From the NCBI GenBank assembly GCA_964452045.1, contig CAYVKM010000031.1:1-37207 (forward strand): a DNA stretch of 37,207 bases. The letters are read 5' to 3'. Within the stretch, counting starts at the first letter, position 1. The number at the start of each line of letters is the position of its first letter. The position numbers and the translations under genes are program-made. A model generated the notes under the pieces. It was not told the DNA's origin, ran no database searches, and was given only the letters and a program-made list of their open reading frames with translations. Positions 26,737 to 33,937 of this stretch are shown in pieces. Source of the stretch: CAYVKM01 sp964452045. Its GTDB lineage: Bacteria > Calditrichota > Calditrichia > RBG-13-44-9.

Positions 26737-29719
26737 ACGCGAACTTGATTCCGAACCAGATCTGACGCGGATGACCATATAACTGTAATCCCAGAACATC
26801 CCAATAAGCCGCACCATTTTCCAGGTTAATCGCCCTGTACATATCATTATAAAGTGCAATTCCCTGTTCGGTACCACCGCCGGCATTACTGGCGAAAGAA
26901 GCTGATTTGGTCGGATCTGATAAAAATGCATCGTCTTCGGCATTACCGCTGGCCTGATAGACATTGATCACATTCTTGGTGTTGAGCAGATTCTGAATGG
27001 TGGCATAGATGGTAAAATCTACCTTTGCCAGGGTGAAGGTTTTATCCAAACGTATGTCTACATTAAAATTCCACGGGGTTGTCGAAGCACCCAGCGGTTC
27101 AACGGCATAACGAGAACGGGTATCGTTCATATAGTCTACACCTGCGTCAAACGGAGCCACCTGACCCAGAACATAGCTTACCTTGGTGAAGGGATGGCCG
27201 CTGGAGAAAGAGAAAATCATATTTGCGCCCAATCTTTCTAATATCGGACCACCATCATTCCGGGCAAAGCGATAATCGAGAAGGATTGAGCCGGTATGGG
27301 TCTGAGAATAATCCAGGGGCTGCAACACGTTAGGTGTCTGTTGTCCGTTATAAACAGCACCATGATACGATGTATTTGCTGATCCGGTACCTTCGGCATT
27401 GGTCAGGGTATAATTAAGCTGAGCCTGCACCCGGTTGGAACGCCTTAATGTCATCCGGAATTCCAGACCCTTGGTGGTGGCAAAATCCTGATTGATAAAT
27501 CGTTCATATGAAGAAACGAATGCGCCTGGCACAACCGTTTGTTTATAAACCTGAACCATACCTTTTACATTTTTATAGAATCCGCTGACCTCAAATGCCG
27601 CAACACTTGATAACTGCTGCCGGAAACCAATTTCATAGGAAGTTGTCCGGATCGGATCTAAACCAAAACCAATCGGGGCCAGGAAGAAGTTTCCGCCTTG
27701 CATCTGAGTGGAATACACCTGCGGTCCAAAATACATATCCGCCAGTTGTGGTACCTGGATGAACTTACCATACTGCATATAAAATACGGTTCGTTCGGTA
27801 ACCGGGAAGGAGAATCCCAATCGGGGACTCAGCTGAATAAAGGGATCTTTATTCTTAAATGCAGCAGCTTCAAGCGTGGAGGTATTAACGTTGTATAGCG
27901 GGTCTGACACATCGGTTAATTCTTTGTCATCGGTGTCGAAATAATCTAACCGCAAACCGGCATTTACAATCAGGTCATTAAATTCAATTTTATCCTGAAT
28001 ATAAAAAGCACCGAACAATGGATTTTTAGGCGCTGCCAGTCCACCACCATCATATTTGTTACCGTAAAAATCGTATCCGTAATTATCCACGGCACCAGCC
28101 CGTGCCCAGACACTTTGTAATGAGTCTGAACCCACGGTTGCTGCTTCACCACCTATGGTTTCCGCGGTTCTTAAAGCACCACGACCGTTAATCCGAAACC
28201 GGCGTGCGGTATAATAGCGTGCATCGATACCGGCTTTAAATTCATGGTGTCTTCCAATTTGAGAGACAAAATCAATTCCACCGCCCATATATTGCTCTTC
28301 ATTCAGACGATATCGGTAAATCAGATAAAATGGCGGCCGGAATCCGGCAACCGCGGGTGACCCGGGACGGATAAAACGAAAGCCATTAAACAGATAAGGA
28401 TCTCCCGGACTCCATCGTTCACTGTATTCAATACCTTCGGCGGCATTGGCTGTGCTATCCCACCAGGCTCTCCAGTCATTGCCAAATACCTCGTCTTCAT
28501 TTTCCAGTTTGTCCTTATAGTAGCTCAGGTTTACTTCATAATAAGTTTTCGGATTCAGCACATGAGTAATTCGTCCGGTAAGTAATAAGGTTTTTTGCAC
28601 ATCGAAGAAACCCCGGTTATTCAGGATGTTCATCATCGGGTCTAAACTTAACTGAGTTTTATCATAGGTGTAAGCGCCACCGATTCGAACTTTGATGTCC
28701 GTAAAATCGAACAATAAAGTACCGTTAAATGCACTGCGGATTCTTTTGTTCTGCGGAGTAAATCCATCCGGGTACACCACCGAGGCAGTTGCTTCGGTTC
28801 CGGTGACTGATCCATCATCATATAAATCCGCAAATTCAAAACCCTTACTAAAGCGAACCTGCTGGTCGCCCCAGGCAGTATTTTCTCCCGCCAAGAAGAA
28901 ACGCACCTTATTATTAAGCAGCGGACCACTAAGGGTTCCTACCACATTTTGATATCCGTAGGAATATGTTCCTAGGAATTTATCACCCTGGGTAGCAAAT
29001 CGGTCTGTTTGATAGTCTGCAGATAAATGATATTTTGAGGTACCAGTCTTCAATTCAGAACGAATAATACCACCATTGGCACCACCATATTCAGCGGTGT
29101 AACCACCAGCGTAAACCTGAAATTCCTCGATGGCTTCCTGGATGACATGGATGGTTTGGACATTTGTTCTCACGCTGGCTGCCGAGGCACCATCAACAAA
29201 ATAGCCAACCTCGTCGGGACGGCTACCACGAATGTGTACATTGTTGTCCTGAACAATAACGCTAGATTGCAGGGCAAGCAGGCTATTGAGGCCGCGCACC
29301 GGAACATTTTCTATTTCTTTTGATGTTACCAGAGAAACTGAGGAGGTGATGTTCTTTTCCACCAGAGGTCTCTCGGCAGTTACAACGATGGCCTCTTCCA
29401 ACTCAAGGGTGGTTGGCTCCAGTGAGAAATTAATCTCAGTTGTGATTCCAGCGGAAACACGTACATTTTGTACAACATAGTCTTTATAACCAATATAATT
29501 AGCCCGCATAGTATACACACCTACCGGTACATTCAAGATCACGTAGTAGCCATCAATATCAGTCGAGCTACCTTGCGTCGTCCCCTCTAAAATCACATTA
29601 ACGCCGGGAAGAGGTTCGCCGGTAGATTTGTCTACTACTACACCAGCTAATTTACCCGAAGATTGGGCAAATATGGTAATTGGTATGAGCAGTAAAATAA
29701 AAAACATTTTTCTAAACAT
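26732..29719 (-). CDS. TonB-dependent receptor with carboxypeptidase-regulatory-like N-terminal domain
   Basis: A 995-residue outer-membrane receptor. After a signal peptide (FFILLLIPITIFAQ) residues 22-102 form a carboxypeptidase-regulatory-like domain (GKLAGVVVDKSTGEPLPGVN, DIDGYYVILNVPVGVYTMR). The plug follows at about 108-235 (ELEEAIVVTAERPLVEKN, VHIRGSRPDEVGYFVDG, YGGANGGIIRSELKTG), then a 22-strand barrel ending RQIWFGIKFAY. It imports a ligand with energy from TonB-ExbBD; the ligand cannot be read from sequence. It opens a three-gene unit with the Por-tailed protein and the PorV-like barrel. GGAGG lies seven bases before the ATG. No SusD gene is adjacent. The upstream leader looks regulatory. 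Confidence 0.93.
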   Translation of the reverse strand: MFRKMFFILLLIPITIFAQSSGKLAGVVVDKSTGEPLPGVNVILEGTTQGSSTDIDGYYVILNVPVGVYTMRANYIGYKDYVVQNVRVSAGITTEINFSLEPTTLELEEAIVVTAERPLVEKNITSSVSLVTSKEIENVPVRGLNSLLALQSSVIVQDNNVHIRGSRPDEVGYFVDGASAASVRTNVQTIHVIQEAIEEFQVYAGGYTAEYGGANGGIIRSELKTGTSKYHLSADYQTDRFATQGDKFLGTYSYGYQNVVGTLSGPLLNNKVRFFLAGENTAWGDQQVRFSKGFEFADLYDDGSVTGTEATASVVYPDGFTPQNKRIRSAFNGTLLFDFTDIKVRIGGAYTYDKTQLSLDPMMNILNNRGFFDVQKTLLLTGRITHVLNPKTYYEVNLSYYKDKLENEDEVFGNDWRAWWDSTANAAEGIEYSERWSPGDPYLFNGFRFIRPGSPAVAGFRPPFYLIYRYRLNEEQYMGGGIDFVSQIGRHHEFKAGIDARYYTARRFRINGRGALRTAETIGGEAATVGSDSLQSVWARAGAVDNYGYDFYGNKYDGGGLAAPKNPLFGAFYIQDKIEFNDLIVNAGLRLDYFDTDDKELTDVSDPLYNVNTSTLEAAAFKNKDPFIQLSPRLGFSFPVTERTVFYMQYGKFIQVPQLADMYFGPQVYSTQMQGGNFFLAPIGFGLDPIRTTSYEIGFRQQLSSVAAFEVSGFYKNVKGMVQVYKQTVVPGAFVSSYERFINQDFATTKGLEFRMTLRRSNRVQAQLNYTLTNAEGTGSANTSYHGAVYNGQQTPNVLQPLDYSQTHTGSILLDYRFARNDGGPILERLGANMIFSFSSGHPFTKVSYVLGQVAPFDAGVDYMNDTRSRYAVEPLGASTTPWNFNVDIRLDKTFTLAKVDFTIYATIQNLLNTKNVINVYQASGNAEDDAFLSDPTKSASFASNAGGGTEQGIALYNDMYRAINLENGAAYWDVLGLQLYGHPRQIWFGIKFAY

Positions 29720-29745
29720 TACTGTACCTCCATAAAAATTGTTAG

Positions 29746-29810
29746 TTAATTAAAAAACCTAATAATGATTAGGATGGAACCATTACAAATCATGTCATGG
29801 ACTCTCCTCC
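29746..29810 (-). promoter_or_regulatory. Leader with ribosome site, mini-ORFs and terminator-like hairpin
   Basis: On the minus strand a very strong ribosome site GGAGGAG (29810-29804) is followed after five bases by ATG ACA TGA, a two-residue frame. Its last bases start a 15-codon frame (29793-29746, MICNGSILIIIRFFN). Inside that frame lies a 6-bp hairpin CCTAAT/ATTAGG (29773-29758) followed directly by six U. The receptor's own GGAGG and ATG come 24 to 36 bases later. This is the layout of an attenuator or translation-coupled leader; function is inferred. Confidence 0.5.
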
Positions 29811-29954
29811 TTTTGGTTTTATTTATCTGGATTATTTAGTATAAAGCACCGCATCAGTCGATAATATACAAATATAGTACCAGCAAATTAGCATCGGCAT
29901 GATAACCTTTTGATAAATATAATATTATGACAAAAATCTTGGAAATTTGAACAT

Positions 29955-29968
29955 GTGATTTAGATCAA
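29955..29968. promoter_or_regulatory. Fnr/Crp-family-like dyad
   Basis: GTGAT-TTAG-ATCAA differs from the Fnr consensus TTGAT-N4-ATCAA in one base. It lies in the divergent region, about 170 bases before the -10 of the plus-strand gene and about 110 bases before the likely -10 of the receptor operon. Both distances are long for a classical activator, so this is a weak call. Confidence 0.35.
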
Positions 29969-29982
29969 TTTTGCCTATCTGA

Positions 29983-30002
29983 GTAGGAAAAATTTTTCCT
30001 AC
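29983..30002. promoter_or_regulatory. 20-bp perfect palindrome followed by a T run
   Basis: GTAGGAAAAA joins its exact reverse complement TTTTTCCTAC with no spacer, then C and seven T on the plus strand. It can act as an operator for a dimeric regulator or, read on the plus strand, as a short terminator. No plus-strand gene lies upstream. Confidence 0.45.
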
Positions 30003-30114
30003 CTTTTTTTGCCTGAATTTACCTAAAGGTTGATTTCATCTTTCTTAAACAAAACTTTTTAAACATAGTGCAATATTTGTGAGCAATTTCCAAGGGCAAT
30101 TTTGATATTTTTCT

Positions 30115-30143
30115 TTGCAAAGAATCGGACTTCCCAGTATATT
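30115..30143 (+). promoter_or_regulatory. Sigma-70-type promoter of the His-repeat gene
   Basis: TTGCAA (30115-30120) and TATATT (30138-30143) are 17 bases apart. Transcription should begin near 30150. The ribosome site AAGGAG lies at 30173-30178, five bases before the ATG. Confidence 0.7.
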
Positions 30144-30183
30144 GAACGCCATTTTAAAATACAATAATAAATAAGGAGAAGCG

Positions 30184-30897
30184 ATGCGTCAGATTATGAC
30201 TATTTTTATGTTAAGCCTGGTTTTATTCGCCAGTCTCTATGCCGGAGATGAGAAAAAAGAATCCGAAAAGATTAATATTCCCGAGCTGAAACAAATGCAC
30301 AAATCTATTTATCCCATGTGGCACAAAGGATATCCGGACAAGAATTATGAGTTACTGAAATCCATATACCCGGATTTGGAGAGTCAATTCAAAGTCCTAA
30401 GCAAGGCCGAATTTCCTTCTGAATATCCGGACCGAAAGATGCATTGGCAGGAAGGTCTGGAGAAAATGAAATTGAAATTACAGGATTATAAAAAAACAAT
30501 TGACGAGCAAAATAATGAAAATCTTCTGGTTGCAGCCAGAGCCGTGCATAATGCATTCGAGGGATTGGTGAGAATAATAAATCCTCCTATTCCCGAGCTG
30601 GATCAGTTCCATAAGGTACTGTATTATGCTTATCATGATTATTTACCGGAAAAGAATTGGCAGAAATTGAATGAATCAATTGATCAATTTCAGGAAGCCA
30701 TGAATAATCTGAATGATGCCAAGCTACCCAAATGGATGAGTGATGATAGTAAGGAATTTGATGCCAGGCGGCAGAATCTTGCTCAGGCTGTCGCGGAACT
30801 TGCTGCACTGAAGAATTCGGACAATACTGATAAAATTGCCCAGGCTGTAGAAAATGTACATACCGCATATGTTGGGGTCGAAGGAATATTTGAATAG
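30184..30897 (+). CDS. Exported protein with two His-containing helical repeats
   Basis: A 237-residue protein with a signal peptide (MTIFMLSLVLFASLYAG). It is the only plus-strand gene in the window. The mature chain is an internal duplication with a constant offset of 104 residues: IPELKQMHK at 32-40 matches IPELDQFHK at 136-144, and three histidines recur in each copy (39/143, 47/151, 122/226). Each copy is rich in Lys, Glu, Leu and Gln and is probably a four-helix bundle. Paired histidines at such positions could bind a metal or a haem, but there is no CxxCH motif and no Met ligand is conserved. I do not recognise the family. It ends at a terminator shared with the convergent FadL gene. 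Promoter and ribosome site are strong. Confidence 0.85.
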   Translation: MRQIMTIFMLSLVLFASLYAGDEKKESEKINIPELKQMHKSIYPMWHKGYPDKNYELLKSIYPDLESQFKVLSKAEFPSEYPDRKMHWQEGLEKMKLKLQDYKKTIDEQNNENLLVAARAVHNAFEGLVRIINPPIPELDQFHKVLYYAYHDYLPEKNWQKLNESIDQFQEAMNNLNDAKLPKWMSDDSKEFDARRQNLAQAVAELAALKNSDNTDKIAQAVENVHTAYVGVEGIFE

Positions 30898-30921
30898 AAT
30901 ATTTTATGGAAAGTTAAGATA

Positions 30922-30953
30922 AAAAAAGGGTTGGTTTTAACCAGCCCTTTTTT
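30922..30953. terminator. Bidirectional terminator between convergent genes
   Basis: A 14-bp stem (AAAAAAGGGTTGGT at 30922-30935 with 30940-30953, one G-T pair) and a 4-base loop, with T runs on both strands. It serves the plus-strand His-repeat gene and the minus-strand FadL-type gene. Confidence 0.9.
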
Positions 30954-30965
30954 GTTTTATTAGAA

Positions 30966-32252
30966 TTACAGGCTAAACGATAATCCAAGCTCAGCCTCAA
31001 TCTGATTCATTTTTAACTCAATTGTCTGCTGATTAGGTGCTTCCAGGGGATTTGCACCACTCACCGTATGAGGAAAAGCATACATAAAAGCGAAATTTAG
31101 TTTAAGCAGTGGCATTAAAGTTTTGCTAAAACCAAAAGTAGCATGCTGTTCTATAACACCCGGTGCCAGGATATTAAACATTACTTCAGAATCCGGAATT
31201 GGTTGTTTGCCCTGGGAGTAACCGGCCCGTAAAGCAAGACCCGGAATAGGCTGCAATTGGGCACCTACTTTAACGATGGTCATATCCTTCCAGCCAAAAC
31301 CGGCACCATTGTCATCACCCAGTAAGGCATTCTGCAGATTTGGTAACATCGGATTATGAATAGCTTTCACCTGGCTGTACAGGATTTGCTGAACATCCAG
31401 GGCAACGGTTAATATCGGGGTGGCCTTTACTGCAATACCAGCCGTCCAGGTTGCCGGGATATCAAAATTACCCTGTTCTGCAAATAAACCCGCATAATCA
31501 TCAAATTCACTCATGGACATTTTGGTTTGATATGAGGCACCTATTGACAATACCGGGAGTATGTGACCCAGATAACCAATTCTGGCGCCAAAACCGGTTG
31601 AGGTAGAATAATCGTTATTGGTCAGCTTTGCCGGATCCGATGAGAATCCTCCAAAAGCTTGTAATCCCTCAGCTTTGAAACGCTGATAGGCAAAAATTCC
31701 GCTCAATCCGATAGCATGATTCGGAACGATCTCCCGGGCATACGTACCAGCCACAAATAGCTGGGTTAAATCCACCCCGGTGGGTTGGGTAACCGGAGCG
31801 AAAGGGGAATAAAAAGTTTTGGTATCATAATTGGTATTCATTCCACCATTCCCATAGATGGCCAAACCGAGATTATGACCCCCCGGAAGAGACACATTTG
31901 CACCGACCGACGGAATGATAAAATATTTACTGTCGCTTTTAATAGTGCCAGGTGTCAGGGGAAAAGTCTGGGGAAATCCGGAGGGATTGCCAGTAACCGA
32001 ATATTCCCGGTTGGGATTGAAAAGGGCAAATCCCAGGTCAACCCGTTTTCCTAAAAATGCATTCGAGGCCGGATTTGTCGCCGGGGCCAAAGCGCTTAGC
32101 GATAATGCAACTCCGGATCCGGCCATAGCCTTGTATTGCGTCCCATATCCATGGGAGAAATATCCATTAGTAGCATGCAGATTTGTTCCTATAAATGATA
32201 GTCCAATTAGAGCAATCATTACAAAATTGTACCAACCATTTTGATTTCTCAT
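30966..32252 (-). CDS. OmpP1/FadL-family outer-membrane transporter
   Basis: About 428 residues with an N-terminal signal peptide (ALIGLSFIGTNLHA). The mature start ATNGYFSHGYGTQYKAMAG and the ALSLSALAPATNPAS segment are the FadL N-terminal hatch with its NPA box. The rest is a 14-strand barrel ending EAELGLSFSL. FadL-type channels carry hydrophobic compounds laterally through the outer membrane. Here it lies downstream of a sulfur operon on the same strand, with a terminator between, so a role in uptake of hydrophobic sulfur or hydrocarbon is possible but unproven. ATG at 32252 lies five bases after GAAAGGA; an ATG two codons earlier overlaps that site. Confidence 0.9.
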   Translation of the reverse strand: MRNQNGWYNFVMIALIGLSFIGTNLHATNGYFSHGYGTQYKAMAGSGVALSLSALAPATNPASNAFLGKRVDLGFALFNPNREYSVTGNPSGFPQTFPLTPGTIKSDSKYFIIPSVGANVSLPGGHNLGLAIYGNGGMNTNYDTKTFYSPFAPVTQPTGVDLTQLFVAGTYAREIVPNHAIGLSGIFAYQRFKAEGLQAFGGFSSDPAKLTNNDYSTSTGFGARIGYLGHILPVLSIGASYQTKMSMSEFDDYAGLFAEQGNFDIPATWTAGIAVKATPILTVALDVQQILYSQVKAIHNPMLPNLQNALLGDDNGAGFGWKDMTIVKVGAQLQPIPGLALRAGYSQGKQPIPDSEVMFNILAPGVIEQHATFGFSKTLMPLLKLNFAFMYAFPHTVSGANPLEAPNQQTIELKMNQIEAELGLSFSL

Positions 32253-32344
32253 ATACATCCTTTCTTGTTTGGGTGATAATAAATACGCTTTTACTTTAAA
32301 TTGTTGATCATTACCAGAAAGATTTTGAATAAAACCTGCAATAA

Positions 32345-32376
32345 AAGTATGCCCGGTAACGTTGATTTACCGGGCA
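32345..32376 (-). terminator. Terminator of the sulfur operon
   Basis: A perfect 10-bp GC-rich stem (TGCCCGGTAA at 32350-32359 with 32367-32376), 7-base loop, and a minus-strand tail ACUUUUA. It lies 13 bases after the stop of the DsrE2 gene. Confidence 0.75.
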
Positions 32377-32388
32377 CTTAACTTTCCA

Positions 32389-32865
32389 TTAAGTAAAAAT
32401 GATCTGGCCACCGGCAGCAATTTCATAAAATTTTCCCACATTGATGATAGAATCGGTCTGCTCGCAGAAGTCATCCATCGTTAGATGGAACATATCGACT
32501 GTAGCTTTACAGGCATATAGCTTGGTTCCGGCATCATAGACCATTTCAACAAATTCACCGACCGGGGGAATATCGAGTTTATCCATTTCTTTCATCATTT
32601 TCGATGTGGCTAAAGCTGACATTCCCGGAATAATACCCAGCAATGAAGGCAGGTGCATGGCCGGATTTCCGACCGTGGCTACCTTAAGATTGTTCATCCT
32701 CTTTTTCATAATCGCTTCCAGGCCAAAGAAGGTAAAAAACAGATTGGCTTCAATACCTTCCATACGCGCACCATTGGCCATAATCAGTCCGGGATACACA
32801 CCTTCCAGAGATCCTTTGGAAACAACAATGGATACTTTTTTTATTTTTTCATTCGTGTCAGACAT
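32389..32865 (-). CDS. DsrE2-type DsrE/DsrF/DrsH-like sulfur carrier
   Basis: A 158-residue protein of the DsrE superfamily. The fold begins with KKVSIVVSKGSLEGVYPGL, a strand NLFFTFFGLEAI, and a hydrophobic segment LPSLLGIIPGMSALATSKM. The conserved thiol is Cys119 in KLYACKATVDMFHLTM; Cys134 is a second one. DsrE2 proteins pass persulfide sulfur between partners such as TusA and DsrC/TusE; they often lie near sulfide or heterodisulfide oxidation genes. It is the last gene of the operon, 34 bases after the TusE/DsrC gene, with GGAG eight bases before the ATG. The hydrophobic loop may dock it to the membrane. Confidence 0.9.
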   Translation of the reverse strand: MSDTNEKIKKVSIVVSKGSLEGVYPGLIMANGARMEGIEANLFFTFFGLEAIMKKRMNNLKVATVGNPAMHLPSLLGIIPGMSALATSKMMKEMDKLDIPPVGEFVEMVYDAGTKLYACKATVDMFHLTMDDFCEQTDSIINVGKFYEIAAGGQIIFT

Positions 32866-32899
32866 AATGGGTTCTCCAATTATTTTTTTGGTCTATCGA

Positions 32900-33217
32900 T
32901 TATACACAACCCTGGGGTTTACCATAACCAGCTACCTTGGCCGATTTTTTAGCCGGACCCTGTGGAAAAAGCTGATATAATTCATTGGTGGGTATTCCGC
33001 CTTCATTCTTCATCCGACGTATTGTTGGAATCTGGCCCTTTTCTTTAAAATCTTTTCGGATAAACCGGATCACTTTCCAGTGACCTTCGGTAAGTTCATC
33101 AATTCCTTCTTCTTTAGCCAATTCCGGGGCCATTTCTTCAGACCAATCATCCGGATTCTTCAAAAATCCTTCATCATCCACTTCAACTGTTTTGCTTGCT
33201 AATGTCTTGGTAGGCAT
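32900..33217 (-). CDS. TusE/DsrC-family sulfur carrier, single-cysteine form
   Basis: A 105-residue protein with the family layout: VEVDDEGFLKNPDDWSEEMA, then EGIDELTEGHWKVIRFIR, and the flexible C-terminal arm GPAKKSAKVAGYGKPQGCV. The penultimate Cys104 is the mobile persulfide carrier (CysA). At the place of CysB of true DsrC there is Ala93, as E. coli TusE has Thr, so the trisulfide chemistry of dissimilatory sulfite reductase is not expected. No dsrAB gene is in the window. It lies two bases after the DUF1641 gene, with AAGGAGG before the ATG, and before the DsrE2 gene, which fits a persulfide relay. Confidence 0.92.
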   Translation of the reverse strand: MPTKTLASKTVEVDDEGFLKNPDDWSEEMAPELAKEEGIDELTEGHWKVIRFIRKDFKEKGQIPTIRRMKNEGGIPTNELYQLFPQGPAKKSAKVAGYGKPQGCV

Positions 33218-33219
33218 TT

Positions 33220-33936
33220 TTAATCCTCCTTTTTTGAATTGTTTAATGTGACTTGTTTTAATTGTTCATGTCCATTTTTATTAACCAGGTTTTTCATAAA
33301 TTGCAGGGTAAAGGCAAATCCCCGTTTCAACTCGGGATCGCGCAGCTGTTTTAGAATATCCCAGTAACTAACTTCTTCTGGGACCATCACATCCATTTTT
33401 TTGAAAAATCCCAAAGCATTATCAGCCGTAGATAACATTTCCGGCTGAGTCAGGTTTTTCAAGGTTAAAAGGATGGAAGCAACATTTTCCCGGAATAACT
33501 GCACATCCTCCACGGTAAAAGTAGTAACCACCGTATCCAATATCTTTAAACTCTCCCGGAAAAAATCGAAGTACCCCTTTCGGTCTAATTCCTGCAGGGT
33601 ATCCATCAGTTGATTGACCACCTGCTTACCCAGTGGCGTGGCATCTTTCAGGAAATCCGAGGCACTTTCTACCTGGTCCATCATATTGCTTAAATTGCGG
33701 GTATTTCTGAGCAATTTTTTCAGAAGATATAACAGATCAGCAGTATCAAAGTGATGTGAAACTTCTTCCAGTTCCAAAGTGGCTGCCTGAAAAATATCCC
33801 TCCCTATGATGGTAAGATCCTCCTTCAGTTCCTGAAATTCACGCTGACGGCGCTGCTGTTCCCTTAATTGTTCGGTAATGAAATCAAGTTTCTGATTTAT
33901 ATCCTGAATTTGCTGTTCAATGTTCTGTTTTTCCAT
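33220..33936 (-). CDS. DUF1641-domain protein
   Basis: A 238-residue, wholly helical cytoplasmic protein with no signal peptide. Residues 1-45 form a Gln- and Glu-rich coiled coil (QQIQDINQKLDFITEQLREQ). The DUF1641 part covers about residues 100-225 (LDTVVTTFTVEDVQLFRENV, GFFKKMDVMVPEE, DPELKRGFAFTLQFMKNL). This family is often encoded beside SQR-like flavoproteins or formate dehydrogenase genes; its function is unknown. The start lies one base after the flavoprotein stop, so the two are translationally linked. It may serve as an adaptor that holds the flavoprotein and the sulfur carriers together, which is inference. Confidence 0.88.
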   Translation of the reverse strand: MEKQNIEQQIQDINQKLDFITEQLREQQRRQREFQELKEDLTIIGRDIFQAATLELEEVSHHFDTADLLYLLKKLLRNTRNLSNMMDQVESASDFLKDATPLGKQVVNQLMDTLQELDRKGYFDFFRESLKILDTVVTTFTVEDVQLFRENVASILLTLKNLTQPEMLSTADNALGFFKKMDVMVPEEVSYWDILKQLRDPELKRGFAFTLQFMKNLVNKNGHEQLKQVTLNNSKKED

Positions 33937-33937
33937 A

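Larger units (their letters stand above)
29720..30183. other. Divergent regulatory region, 464 bases
   Basis: The region between the divergent TonB receptor gene and the plus-strand His-repeat gene. It holds a leader with a mini-ORF and hairpin next to the receptor, a TATACT box at 29843-29838 (minus strand) that could be the receptor's -10, an Fnr/Crp-like dyad, a 20-bp palindrome and a clear promoter for the plus-strand gene. I see no longer coding frame. Confidence 0.55.

Noticed and set aside
30184..30897. Cytochrome c' or b562 assignment for the His-repeat protein
   Set aside because: There is no CxxCH motif and no conserved Met ligand. Helical histidines alone do not prove haem binding.
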